This document shows, in pieces, positions 45,401-58,571 of a stretch of 64,000 nt of DNA. Below the pieces are notes generated by a model. It was not told the origin of the DNA. It searched no databases and saw only the letters and a program-made list of their open reading frames with translations. Where the stretch lies: assembly GCA_033558025.1 (NCBI GenBank), contig JAUCEF010000009.1, forward strand, positions 3,534,001 through 3,598,000, written 5' to 3'. The stretch's first letter is position 1. Every line of letters starts with the position of its first letter. The position numbers and the translations under genes were made by a program. This DNA is from Phytophthora sp. 'mugwort' (taxonomy: Eukaryota; Oomycota; Peronosporomycetes; Peronosporales; Peronosporaceae).

Positions 45401-48400
45401 GTTGTACGTGAATTGGCAGCAATCGAGAAAGCGACAAAGCTGTATCAAGAGTACCAGAAAATGGTTGGACTGAAGATTGTAGAGATTCCGTCACTTGCGG
45501 AAGCCATGATCAAATGGGGCGAGGTACAGGAGCTCGTCACGTTTACTCTGCAGTGGCTAGCAGCTATTAACTCCATGGAAAATGGCATTTTCGGGGAACA
45601 AAACTGGGAAGCGCACGCTGAGGTAATTCACAGCTTCCTGCCGATCATTCGCGAGCTACAAAGCAGAGAACGCGTGGGGTTTGCGGAGAAGATGCTGGGG
45701 AACATTCACCAAGCTGTAATCGACTACTTGCGGAAGCTGAGCCTGGTCAAGGAAATGGCGCAGCCCTGGGTCAAAATTAACCATTGGAAGGAGATTTTAA
45801 AGCTCATGGATATTCTCAACTACGTGTCGAGCATAGGCGTGCTGATTACCGACGGCTACACGGTGACATTGGGGTTTCTTCGGAGTCGAGAGCTGTGGAA
45901 GTATGAATTGCAGATTCGAGAGATCATTCAGAAAGCTCATCACGACGCAGTGACAGAGAAAAAGCTGAACGCGATGAAAGCACGACTGCAGGATGCGATG
46001 CTTCCTATCCTTCGAGTCCATGATGCATACGAGCTCGATCTTCCACGGGCAAATCAATTACTCGAGTCATTCGAAGATGATCTCCTTACGATTCAGTCGC
46101 TTGCTCAGGTTACTGCATCGGGTACTCTCCAGCTGCAACTCGTGCAATGGCGGGATGAGGTTCGCCACTGCGAAGAAGTGCTGGACAAATGGAGTGTCGT
46201 TCAGCGTGGTCGCACCAAGCTGAGTCTGTTGTTTTCGCTTCGAGATGTTCAGGATAATGTCACGGAGGCAGCTTTCGAGTTCCAAGCAATTGATCGCAAG
46301 TGGAGAGGCATGATGCATGCCGCTAAAGGTACCTCATCTTTGTCGATCTGTCTACACGAAGTGGTTACGACTGGCTTTCTAGTTGGTACTCAAGAGTCCT
46401 ACACCAAGTTATGGCTCCAGTTAAGAACCTATTTAGATGAGAAGCGGAAGTGTTTCCCCCGATTCAACTTCCTTTCTGATGATGATTTGTTCCAGTTCTT
46501 GATCTACGCTCGAGATCCCAAGCATCTCCCTCGAATGATCTCAAAGTGCTTTCGAGGGATTAGCTCTCTTCGTCTGGTGCCCTCGAGGAGGACAACACTG
46601 GGGAGTACAGAGCCTATAATAAGCCCATCAACTGTCGAGACCGATGGCAATAATAGTGGCGTAGTTACGGACGCAACAGTGCAAAAGGAGACGGAAGACG
46701 ATCTCGCATATGCTAGTCAACATGCTGGTGAGGTGGACATTGAGGGCGTTTTAGGAGCTGCACCAGGAGAGGAGCTGCCGATTAAATCGTTGCGTGTTAG
46801 CGCAATCCCTAAATTCTGGATGAAAGAACTAGACGAACGCATACGAGATGCAATGGTGGAGGCGGTCAACAGCGCAATGGCTGGAAGTTTGGTCACGCTG
46901 TTTGAAGACAACCTGGCGCCACTGATCAAGCCTCGCTCAAGCGCTTTAAAAAGGAGAATGGCGTCACGTAGCGAAACGACTGAGCGGAGAGCAAGTGAGA
47001 GCCCTGACAATCTCATATCTACAACTGAAGTGGATGCACAGATCGCTGCGGTAGATAGTCGCGAATGGAAGGACTATCCTCTTCAGGTAGTAATCCTCTG
47101 CGTTCACATCTTAGTGACCCACGAAGTTAGCCCCTTAGTCCGTCTTGACCGCACGGGAGCTGCGTGGCAACGCTTTTGGCACCTTTTCCAGCTGAAAAAG
47201 TCAAACTTGATCGAGTACATTGTGCGCCGGTCGTCGAGTCCCAGAGAGAGATGGATTGCCAGCTCCATTTTGACACTGCTATTGAATAAATCCCAAGGTA
47301 TTCGAGAACTGTACGAGGACCAGCCATTAACGCTCGTTAGCCAGTCAGTTGGAGCTGCAGCCACAACACATCAGACAAGCAGTGATGACTCTGTCTACCA
47401 CTACAGCTATGCAGCAGGAGACTCCTTCACGTGGATCAAGCTACCACGGTTTTACTATGATCCTTTTGAGAAAAAGTGTACGATCCATCACCTGGTGAAG
47501 ACGTTCCAGTACGAGTACTCATTTCTCGGCGGCTACTCGTGTCCAGTGTTGAGTCCTTTGTGTAAGCGTACGATATTAGCAATGAGCACTGCGTTATCTC
47601 TCGAGCACGGGCTGTTGGTACACTCGTTAAACAGTGGTGGCTGTACGAGAAAGCGAACACTTGTGCGGGATTTATCCGCAATGGTTGGTCGAGAATGTAT
47701 CGAGTTTGACTACTCGAACGGGCTCACTGTCACACACTTCAAGAGAATTCTGCTGGGTGTGCTTCAAAGCAACTCCGTGTGGCTTTCATTTTCCGGCCTT
47801 GAGGTGTCTAACATGCTGGGGATTTTCGTGCAAGAGATGAATCAGATAATGGACGCACTACGAGCACATCAAGACTCCCTCGTGCTGGACGGCGCCCCTG
47901 TCGACATCACGAATACTGAATTGGCCGTCATGGTGACCTGCTCGCTCGACTACCACTACCGTCCTCATCAACATCTTTTCTTGCGACTATCAAGTTGTTT
48001 TGCCCCAGTCTCGTGTCCTAGCGTAAACCCAGAGCTCATAGTGGAAGCGTTACTTCTCGTGAATGGATTCACGGACTGGAAGCAGCTTAGTCGGAAACTG
48101 GAGGCGTTTTTCTGCCTCCTCTTGGATGATCCCGTGGCATTTACCAAAGACCTCCTGCTCAGCAGACTCCCGTTGGCCTTTGCAATTGTGAGAAACGTGA
48201 GTCGTCGTTTGGATATAAATTCCTGGCAATCGGCTGAAAAATCCCTCGTCGCTGCGATCTGGGATGAAGTCCACACGAAAGTACTACCCGCGAGACGAGT
48301 GGCCTTTTTGAAGTGCATTCGTACAATTTTCCCGCACGCGGAAGACCTGGAAATCGACGCATTTGGACAACTAGCGCTACGAGCAAGTACAGATGAGACC

Positions 48401-51400
48401 GCAGTACCTGGTAACGATGTCGCACTTGCGTATGGCAGTGACGAAGAAGATGAACACAACGTACTGAAAGCTGTAAAGTCGAAAATCGAATCTGTGATCA
48501 CGAGAAGCAAGCTGACTGTAAGCGAGTTCTACGTCCGCAAACTTCTCGAGCTGTACCAAGTCGTGTCGAAGAGGGTCATTGTCGTTGTCGTTGGCCGTGG
48601 TGTGTGCGGGAAGTCCACTGCTATCACTGTATTAAGCTCCGTGATCGCGGACGAATTGGCCACTTCAGAGGGCGAGGAATCGACAACACGAGATTTCCAT
48701 GGCGATCCCGTTCTCGACAAACGCCTCCGAACAGTTCGACTCTATCCAGAGGCTTTCTGTCTTAAAGACATCTATGGCGAGGCTATTGGAGACTCCACCT
48801 GGGACGATGGCTTCTTCATCCATTTCTTCCGTCAAAATTGCGTCGATGCCGCGTCCATTGATAGCAACTTCGATTGCACCGTCGAGACCACTAGCAACAC
48901 ACAAGGAAACTCGTGTACAACCCCTCAACTGGCAAGAAGGGGGTCACTCTTGGCCTCACAGTCTCAAGATGCTTCAGCACCCGCCTCGAACCACTCGTTA
49001 GCCCCTGCGCCATGGATTGTTTTCGACGGGGTACGAGATGCACCAATACTGTTGGAACCTCTTCGTGGACTCATGGAAACAGCGCCCATGGATACAAAGA
49101 CAATGAGACTACCGAACGGAGACCAGTTGGAATGTACGCAGGAGAGTCTGCGTATTTTCTGTGAGGTGGAAGGTCTTCAGCAGTGGTCGCCAGCTTGTCT
49201 AAGTCGCTGCGGCTTGGTCTACATGCACATAGAGCACATGGTACCGTATACGGTGCTGATAAAGAGCTGGCTACACCAGCAGCAACCTCGAAGGAAGCGT
49301 TCAAGCGTAGTGCATTTGACGAAGCTGCTTGAGCCGACTAGTGAATATGTGGCAAAGTTGATGAGAGTCCACTTACCTTCGGTCCTGGACGTTTTCAAGC
49401 GGTACTCGCCTCCTTTTCTCGAGTGCTCCGTTACTCACGGAGTCTCGAATATGCTACAAATCGTTACTCCTCTTGTCGCTGCGATCGCGAAGGGTGTGGT
49501 GGAGGACGACGTCGAGTGGATGGCCGACGCAAGGATCATTGTTGCTTATTCTGCAACGATGTCACTTGGTATGATCCTGCCACGAGGTACCAGAATGGAG
49601 TTCCATCTTGCTGCTATCAAGATTGCGCCTCAACTGATAGAGGAACATCCGATATTCACATTGAATCCTTCTGTCACTCTCTTTGACATTGGGCTCCGCT
49701 TTCAAGATCACCGGGCTGTGTTGTTTCTGTGGAGCAAATCGTTGCTGGAGCTGTCAAGACCAGCAACTCGTCGCAGTAGTTTTGCGTATCAGTCCGAATT
49801 CCCTCGTCGAACAAGCGCAATCTTGAAAGCACGAGGACGAATAATGACGAGTGAAGACACAGACGAAGCTGAAGGCGACGAGGAGCTGCAAGGCGATACA
49901 TCGACAATCACAAGCCCCCTCTCTATCATTTACGTGCCCACTGCTTTTACCGTCAGCTGTGGCGCGTTGCTTCAAATGATCGGCTTGGCAAAAGCAAATG
50001 CATTCGTAATCGGCGACTCAGGTGTGGGCAAGACACTCATCATGGAGACGTGTTTACGACAACTTGGTGAGAAAGAACGAGTGAGTGCCGTCACCCTACA
50101 GATTAACTCGCGCACTTCAGGTTTTGATATCCAGCGATCGATCGAGAATGGCATGACTGGCAAACTCAAAGGTGCCCACTGTCCTGGTGTTGGGAAACGT
50201 GCACTTGTGTTACTACTGGAAAACCTCAATCTCGACACACAGGTGAGATTCCCCGAAAAGAATTACGGCCACCACTTTGATCCTCTAAACAAAATCTGGT
50301 ACTCGTATCTGTTCTAAAATATAGGATAAATCGCTGCTGGCGAATGGTCCGTGCTCTGCCATGATTCGACAAGTGATCGACGGAAGAGGAAGCTTCATCA
50401 AATCTACGAAAGAATACGTGGAATTCAGAGACCTTTCTGTATGGTGCTCGTTTTCGTTGTCTCCCTTTGGATACCCACGAGTTCCTTCTCGATTGCTGCG
50501 GCACTTCCACATGGTATGTACATCTGAAGTGACGACGTTCATGCCACATTCAACATAGTTGGTTATATTCACCTTGTTTTGTTTTGTTTCAATCTTTGGA
50601 CAGATACGGATCCCAAACCAAACTGACGAAATATTCACCCAAGTCATTCCCATGTTCACGATGTACTTTCGAAGACGCTACGACGGTCTTTCCGGAGATC
50701 TGAGCGCCATTGTGCATCGGCTGAGCCAGTTCCCCATTCAAATGTTCAAGAGATCAAGAAAACTCTGGAAACCGTCAGCTGTCGCTCCTCACTTGCTCTT
50801 TAGTATTGGGAGTGTCCTCTCCGTGTTCATCAGCCTCATGAACGCATCGTTATCACGCGTTCCTGCAGATCCAGCAAGCGAGTTTGAACTCTTAACTTTG
50901 TACTTGACCCTGCAGCTTCATCGAAATCGCCTTCTGGAGCAGTCGAATCACGACAAGCTTCAGTCTTCAGCCTTCCGGATAGCCAAGAAACTCGGGTTTA
51001 GCTCCCAAAGCCTGGCATTTCTCCGGTCTCCGGAAGATTATTTCTTTGCCGATTGTGGAGACACCGAAGGGATCACGAGAGTCACTCCAAGGACTTTAAC
51101 GACAATCTTCGTCGCAGGTGAGGAACGTTTCCACTGGTACCACAAGACAACACTGAAAGCAAGTAACGCGACATCCTCCGAGCTCTCCGTTTCTGAGCCA
51201 GAACCACTATTGGTACCAGCTGAATTAAGTCCTCGGAGTCCTCGTGGAAAAGGTGCACGATCCGTGCGCCATTTATTGGTAGCAAGTACCAACTCGTCGA
51301 CTTGTGCACATGAAGCAGCGGGAACACGACGATCCTCGTTAGCGATGGTGGCACTGAAAACCGGCCCTCCAGACGAGAAAGTGACTGCTGCTCCATCGTT

Positions 51401-54400
51401 TTGCCAGCTGCAGAACACATTGGATGTGTACAATTTTCTACAAAGTGGCGTTCGGCATTTGCTGCTGAGCGGCTCCGACACTGCCGACCGACGGAGTACC
51501 ACAATGGTTGTTTGTGGCACTTTATCCTTTCAGTTTCGGGAAGTGAGTGCAGAGTTGCGACTAGGAGATTTTATTGAGCATGTGAAGACCATTGTCCTCG
51601 ATGCGGGTCTTAAAGCTACTCAGACGGTGCTGTACGCTGAGCTCGAGGATCTAAACTCAGAGGAGGTGGCACTTCTAGTGTATTTGATTCGTCAAGACGA
51701 CCTCCCTTCGAACGTGTATTCATCGGCTGACAAGGTGAAGCTTCACGCTATCGATCAGCAGCCAGCAGGATTGCCAAGTCCGCGACGTCCACCGAACAGG
51801 TCGTCGTTTCTGCAGAAGGTGACGTCGATAGTCGAGAAAGACAATACAAATGAAGGAGTCAAGCGACCAGCAACGCACTCTTCAGCTCATAAGCTAACGA
51901 TCTTCCGAGAGAATGTAAGACGCAGTCTCTACCTCGTGCTGTCAACTCGGTGAGTACTCATGTCATGTATAGTAGTCTGGAGAGAGCAATTGCAGTCTAA
52001 AATCTCTTCTGCCTTCTCCTTTGTTGATGCTTGACAGGTGCAAAGATAAACTGTTTGAGTTCACAACTCACCAGCCGTCTGTGTATTACCGGTTTGTGTT
52101 GAAGACTTTCCCACAGTGGCAGGAAGTATCCGCTGAAGCTGTCTGCAATAGTGCATTAATGGAGTGGACACCGCTGCATGACGTCGCAGTTGTATCGCAG
52201 ACCACCACCCGCTTGCCAGGTGAAGCTTCTCGCCGTGTTGTGGATGCCAAAATTCGCGCCCAACTACGAGACATTATGATCATCGCCCACCGTACGGCTG
52301 AAAACTTCAACAGCGAGGGGGTTTACTATCCCAGTCAATGTTTGTCATCTCCTACGATGCGCGGAAGGAGATTTGGCGCCGTTACGACGCGACTTGATGA
52401 CATGCTGCGGGTGTTCAAAGTGTTGTTCGCTTTCCACCACCGCAAACTGGAGAAACAGCTACGAATTCTGGAGAAGGCCTTGCGATATCTCGCTAAACGC
52501 TTGTCCCAGACAAGTGTCCGCGTTGCGAAGGAGGCAACGAGCGAGAGCGCTCAAAACGAGGCAAGTCAGGACGTCATGGACACTACAACGCAGCTCGCTG
52601 TCCAAGAAGCCATTGAGAAAGAGGCCAGACGATTGTTTTTACTCGATGAAGAGCGGTGTGCAAAAATTCAGAGTGAGATGGAGATGGAGCGCGCCAGTGT
52701 TCAATGTGAATTATCCAAGACGCTACCAGAGGTGCAGGAGGCCACGGAGGCGCTTTCTCAGATTAACAAGTACCACATCGTCGAGATGAAGTCTTTCACG
52801 AATCCGCCTCAGCTTGTACGCTTAGCGATGCAAGCTGTGTGCGTGTTACTAGAAGTTCCCCCAACTTGGAGTGAAGCGCTACGGATTCTGGCGGACATTC
52901 GCTTTCTCGATCGTCTTCGGAACTTTGATAAGGACGGGATCGATCCTTCGCTCATGGATCGCGTCAAATTCTACGTGAATCATCCGGACTTTTCAATGGA
53001 AAACATGAGGAGAGCGTCTCTGGCGTCGACCACGCTATGCAAATGGGTGCTGGCGCTGGTGCGCTACTTTGAAGCGATGAAACGCGTAGCGCCGACGCAG
53101 AAGTTGCTCGAGGAAACCGAACAGAGTTACCACATTGTTGAAGAACGAGCACAGGACGAGAAGAAGAAGCTGGTGGAGATTGAGATGCATTTGGCCGAGC
53201 TTCGCATCCTTCACGCCAAAAATCTCCAGCGTGAAGCAGAGCTCCAGCGAACGCAAGAAACGAGGCTGCGATGGAAGTCCTCGGTCGCCTCGTTCGGCCA
53301 TGTCATCAAACAATGGTACGATGCCACGCGGGAGAGATTAGAATTGGTTGAACAACAGCGAACGAATTTGCTCGGGGACTGTGCACTCGTGGCAACTTTG
53401 ATCATCTTTGGAGCCGAGAAACCGCACGAAGAACGGGAGAAGCTCGTGTTTCAATGCCGTGAAGCCATTCAAACTCATTTCGCTTCACCCCCTGACGATC
53501 CGTACCCCGTGGCGATTGACATATCAACAATGCTACAGCATTGGGTGCTGAGTGGAGAAGATTTAGCGCCGCATTTACGGAAGGTTCTTGAAGATATGCA
53601 GGACGAAGAGGATGAGGCATTTGCCACCAGTCTTTTTCTCATGGATCAAGCTCAGCAAGTGTGTTTCAAGATTCCGTTCCTCGTCGACCCTCTTGAACGC
53701 GGCGTCGCGTGGATTAAGCAGGTCTACCGCAACTCGGCTTCATGTGTAACACCACTGAAGGTCTCTAGTCGGAGCGAAATTCATCGATCTTTTGGTGATA
53801 ACAACGGTGGACAGCGAGTACGAGAGGAGTCCGGGGCCGTCATCGTGGTGGATGCTGGTGATCCTCTATTGCTTCGCTCGATTGAGACGTGTCTGGCACA
53901 AAGCCCGCCATCGATGGTACGTTCTGTATTGATCTGAAGGTATTGGTTCTAACAAATTCTTGAGTCTGAAAAATTCCTGGCTGCGTTTTCGTTGTAAGGT
54001 TCTGATTGAAAACGCATCCGAAGGGGACGAAGCCACAATTCAAGCTGCGCTGGAACTGATCGAGTTACTGAAGGAGAAAAGTACTTGTGCGGTTTACTTC
54101 GCAACCAAATCGCTGAAGAAAGCTGCCGCTTGGACGCCTAAGGTTTGTACTTTTACGAACAAAATAGGCTTACTACGTATCGCTGCATGATTCCTTCTCA
54201 CGAACAACGTTTGCGTGGCTGCTCTATAGACGTGGAGCTATTTCGCTGTTGTCGACTTGACGCCCACACGACGAGACCTTGACAACCATTTCCTAACGCT
54301 ATTCTGCCACAAGTCGAACGTGGCAGTGCAAGGTGACATCGATTCTATCCGATCGAAACTGAGTGTTGAGAAGACAAAAGAAGAGACGCTCTTCAACACT

Positions 54401-57400
54401 TTCCTGATTAACTTATGTACAGCAATGGATGAAGCCGACAAAGCTTCGGGTGCAGGTCTGAGTTCAGCTGCGGCCTCGATCGTGTCCGCTTGGATCTCGT
54501 CCGGCACTAGTCATCAGGGAATATACGACGAGGAATCGATGGAGCGCATTGAAACGCAGCTCGACGACTTCTTGTCTGTTCGTCAAACCCGGAAGCGATT
54601 GCAGGAGGATCTCCGAAATCTGCATAGAGAACGCAGACGAGCGCTCAAGTTTGCTCGACGGGCACGCGCTTTTGTATTGACAGAAGAAGGAATGGCAAGA
54701 CTCGATTCGTCTCTGTCTCTCTCGCTCTCCCAAACATTGGTGTATATCGGCGAGTGCCTCTCGCAGTCGCTGCCGAAGTCACAACACGGGGATACAGCAG
54801 GCGAAACGCAGTCGCCTGTCCAGCAACAAGAGCCTTTAGTGACGGGACTGCGCTGGCACACCAGCGTCAATGCCGTCACAGTGCTGACAACGGTTTCGTT
54901 CATTTGTCAACGTCTCGCCGGTATCCCGTCTGCCTTGCACAGAACATATTTGTTGTCAGTGGTGCTCTCAATTGGAGAAATTGACGGTGAAGATGAAAAA
55001 AGCTTGGGAATATCCCAGCACTGTCTCGCGGAAGGCGTGCGAGAGCGTATTCTCCGCTTGTGTTCGGAACGTAAATTAACTTGCCACCAATCGGATCATA
55101 CTATCGACGGCGACACGAACGAAGCAGCTAAGCAGGCAGCTCGGAGCTTTGTCGACCAGATCGTCGAGATAGCTCTTGTGGCGACGTCAATTAAGGTATC
55201 TGGGGGAGGATCACAGTCCTTCACCCGCCTCGACGATGATCTCTTGGCCACGTTCTTGAAAATTCAAAAGGGATTTCTGGAGTGCTCGAGTGGAAGCTCA
55301 GTCAATGCAACTTACGCTGTCAAGCAAGCGTTGTATCGTGACATGGTCGAAAATCCGGACGACTGGAAGGCGTATCTCAAGTCGGCATTAGCTTATGAAA
55401 CGCCAGTCCAAGACTCCTCAAGTGTCCGTAACTCCCGCTACACGAAAAATGCGTCAGCGAAGTCAATTCAGTGGCCGTCGTGGGTGAAACGGAACTTTCG
55501 ATTGCTTGGGCGCCTTCAAATCCACCTCAGTGTCTTCGACTCGATCCCGCTTCGATTGATCGACGACATTATCGCTTCACACCTCGGAGAGCATGAAATG
55601 TTGTCGTTGCTCGGCATATCAGAAGCAGGGAGTGGAAGAGTAAGACCAAGCATGGGCTCACTGGTAAAGTGCGGCAGCTTCTCGACCCCGTTGCTCATTC
55701 TTTCCGACTCGAATGAGTTTGCAGTTGCTGGTTCGTCGAGCGTCCGGCATTGTGCAAAGCGATGCGGAATTTCTGCTGAGGCTGTAGCTTTCCTGGCTGT
55801 TGGTCATGACACGAAAGCGCGAGGCCCTGAAAGCATCTGGAGCTACCGCGATAAAACTGTCGTTAATTCCGCAGAGAACGATTCGATTGCTCGCGATGTT
55901 AGCGCGGTGACAAGGCTCAAAGAGATCTCGATGGACCCTGGATGGACGATAGTTGAAGGAGCTGCTACTGCGTCCTCTCCGAGCGTCGCGAATGCCTTGC
56001 GGCTTGAAATTGCGCGTCTTAGCGACGTCAAATCCACACATCACGACTTTCGTTTGTGGTTGGTAGAGGATCTAGCGACCTGTTGCCACGACTTGAGCCT
56101 TGTTCCAGCTCGACGGTTCTTCTTAAAGCCACCACAGTCTCTTCGAGAGCACTATGATACTTTCTGGCAGTCTCAGCAAGAGCGTCGAGAAGCTGACAAA
56201 CTGAGAAAGAAGCTGGAGAAAGAGCAACCAAAAGATGAAGCGTTAAGTCGTGTACCGCCGCTTTCACGACATGCTTCATCAATTTTGACAGCTCTTCACC
56301 GCAGCAGTGCGGAGCAGCAACAGATTCGAGCAGCTTTGTGGCTCTTCCACTCAATCTTCCGTCTTCATCTCCAGGATCGGCGACGTGCGACGGCTGATCG
56401 AAAGTCTCCGCTTCCTGCTGACTTGTTCATCTCCCACTACGAACTCGATCGAGTGACTCGTTTGATCCAGCTGCACCTGCATCAGCGCCTTGTCGCCTCC
56501 CCCGTCACCTCTGGGGTATCTTCATTGACGCAGATACCGACACCATCTGCAGCAGCGGCCGCAGAAGCTCACGGGAAGACACTGACCGAGCTTGCAGTCT
56601 TGATTTATATGGGGCGACTGTGGGGCGAAAGCCGAGCTATTCAATGCCGAGAATTACTGACGTGGTGTCTTCACTACGACACCCTCGACCTCCACGGTGC
56701 AGATCAAGACACGCCTGTAATGACTCGTCTCGTTCATTTACGGGAACGACTTGTGACCACCACGATGTCTCCAAGTGCTACGCTCTTCGAGAAGATTGAG
56801 CTTGAGCTTCTCCCTGTTGGTCTACAGCGTCAACAACATGCGTATGAATCGTCATCTCTCCTCAAAGACTTGGCAATTATCTACAACGCTTCACCAAAAG
56901 GAAATGCTAAGACCAGCGCAGCACAATTACGTTGTGCCCAGCAGCGGCTGGAGGAGTTGATGGCCGTATTCCCAGACAAGAATAGTCTCTCGAGTAGCAT
57001 CAAGCAGCTCCAGAGACAACAGCGCGAAAGTATGATCAGTGGGTGGGGGAAGCGCAAGGGCAGCAGCACAGTGGAAGCGCTGGCAACGTCGACAGTTTGC
57101 CGCCCACTGCCCCGGCAAGACCACACTGACATCCTTCCACGGCAGCAGTATCTACTGACGCAATTACAGCAGCGGCCGACCGCGCACTTGATTCAAGTTG
57201 AGCTTCCAGCGATGGAGAATTACTTAACGTTCATCTGGACAAGTGCTGAGACTTTGTGTTCTCTACGCTTGGACAGTGTCGAGCTTCGAACTCCGGACGT
57301 GATGACAGCGATCGAGGCTCTAGCTCGTGGTGATTTGCCCCCAATCTGGCGAGGTCAAGCATTGAGATCCGACAACCGCAACGGGTATTCGACTCCTTCG

Positions 57401-58239
57401 CGGTTATTGTCGTGGCTTCGCTGGTTCCAACAAAGTGTCGCCTTCTTCCACGCGTATCAACAATGTGTCATGACTCTCGGTCCCGTCCGTCTCGACTCGA
57501 TCTGGCTGCCAGCGTTGAAACAACCTAAAGGTTTGTCAACCACTTGAGCCATTCGTACACTTTTGAGTTCATTCACCGGTTCTCACTCATCTGTTTGCCT
57601 TGAATCATGTAGCGTTGCTGTATTCATTCCGCCACAGTATATCCATGAGCACTGGGATTCCTCTTAAGAAGATTTCTCTGGTCGTGCAGCCTCCACGTCC
57701 GAACCAAACGCCACCATCTGATACGACAAACCCCGTTCCTCAAGCAACTTCCACGGACGTTTTGGGCTCCATTGTGCTCTCCGGACTGTTTCTATCGGTA
57801 CGAGTACATTGTCCGTCTCTCTCTCTCTCTTTATCGGCTTTCTGACTTTTTAAACTTTGTCAATGTGTCATTTCAGAACGCCCGATGGGCCGTGGATTCG
57901 TGCACCCTGTCAGAACACATACCGGAATCGTCGTCGACACATCCAGGACAGTCCCAACCGCTGCCGCCATTGACGGTGCATGCCACCACCCGGTTCCGCT
58001 TCGCCCCTGAAGGTCTCATGCTGCCGTCCACGACGTCCGCAGTACGCGAAGATCCTCGGCCGCTTCCGAACCAGACGGCGCCCAGCTTGGGCTTCTACCG
58101 CTGCCCACTCTACCAGTCTCCTGATCACCTAACGACGCTAGAGACGCCACTGGAGTACGTCTCCCTCCCTATCCCAGTAGAGCAGAACGCGGGGGCCCTC
58201 GCCGTCCTGGGCGCCGCTCTCTTCCTGCTCATCGACTAA
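42451..58239 (+). CDS. Divergent dynein heavy chain with degenerate AAA1
   Basis: Nine exons: 42451-43094, 43162-50242, 50325-50513, 50604-51949, 52038-53916, 53999-54142, 54230-57530, 57613-57797, 57877-58239. All junctions are GT-AG and phase-consistent, giving 5043 residues, longer than typical axonemal chains. A disordered N-terminus precedes the tail and a linker (about 1000-1400; NHWKEILKLMD, KRKCFPRFNFLSDDDL). AAA1 (about 1637-1850) has no P-loop: the site reads SGGCTRKRT (1706-1714), and Walker B reads WLSFSGLE (1755-1762). AAA2 keeps GRGVCGKST (2026-2034), VFDGVRDA and SRCG. AAA3 keeps GDSGVGKT (2499-2506). AAA4's P-loop is replaced by SGSDTADRR near 2927. The stalk and microtubule-binding region (about 3190-3560; LCKWVLALVRYFE) are complete, followed by AAA5 (VDPLERGVAWIK near 3635), AAA6 and a C-terminal CPLY...YVSLPIP motif. 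Probably flagellar and non-motile by itself; DNHD1-like by inference. Confidence 0.9.
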
Positions 58240-58243
58240 CCGG

Positions 58244-58294
58244 TACTATAGTAGTACAACTACTACATCGTAGTAGTTGTTTTGTACTATAGTA
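58244..58294 (+). repeat. Hairpin-forming inverted repeat after the dynein stop
   Basis: TACTATAGTAGTACAACTAC (from 58244, arm to 58266) is mirrored by GTAGTAGTTG...TACTATAGTA (58270-58294) around a three-base centre. It begins five bases after the dynein stop codon. It may form an RNA hairpin in the 3' UTR or be a tiny fold-back element. Confidence 0.7.
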
Positions 58295-58571
58295 TTCTAT
58301 ACATACTAATAGTGTGTCCTTGAAAGTACTACAGTCCAACGTATTCGCTACTACTATTTCCCATTTTCAGCCAATCGCAGTTTCTCCTGGACGCTCGCAT
58401 TGTATATCTGACAGTGGATGTAGAAATCTTCGTGGGCGAAACTGTTTGTGGCTCCGGCATTCTTCCAAAGGTTCTTAGCTTATCTCTCACGTGACTTGTC
58501 CCCTAGTTTGAAACGAGGCTTGTGATGCGCGCTGTGTTTTGTGACTTTTATTGGGCTTGGTTTGCGCTGTA
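58295..58571. other. Spacer between dynein gene and poly(A) polymerase fragment
   Basis: AT-rich, with further TAGTAC-type short repeats to about 58350. No gene seen. Confidence 0.5.
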
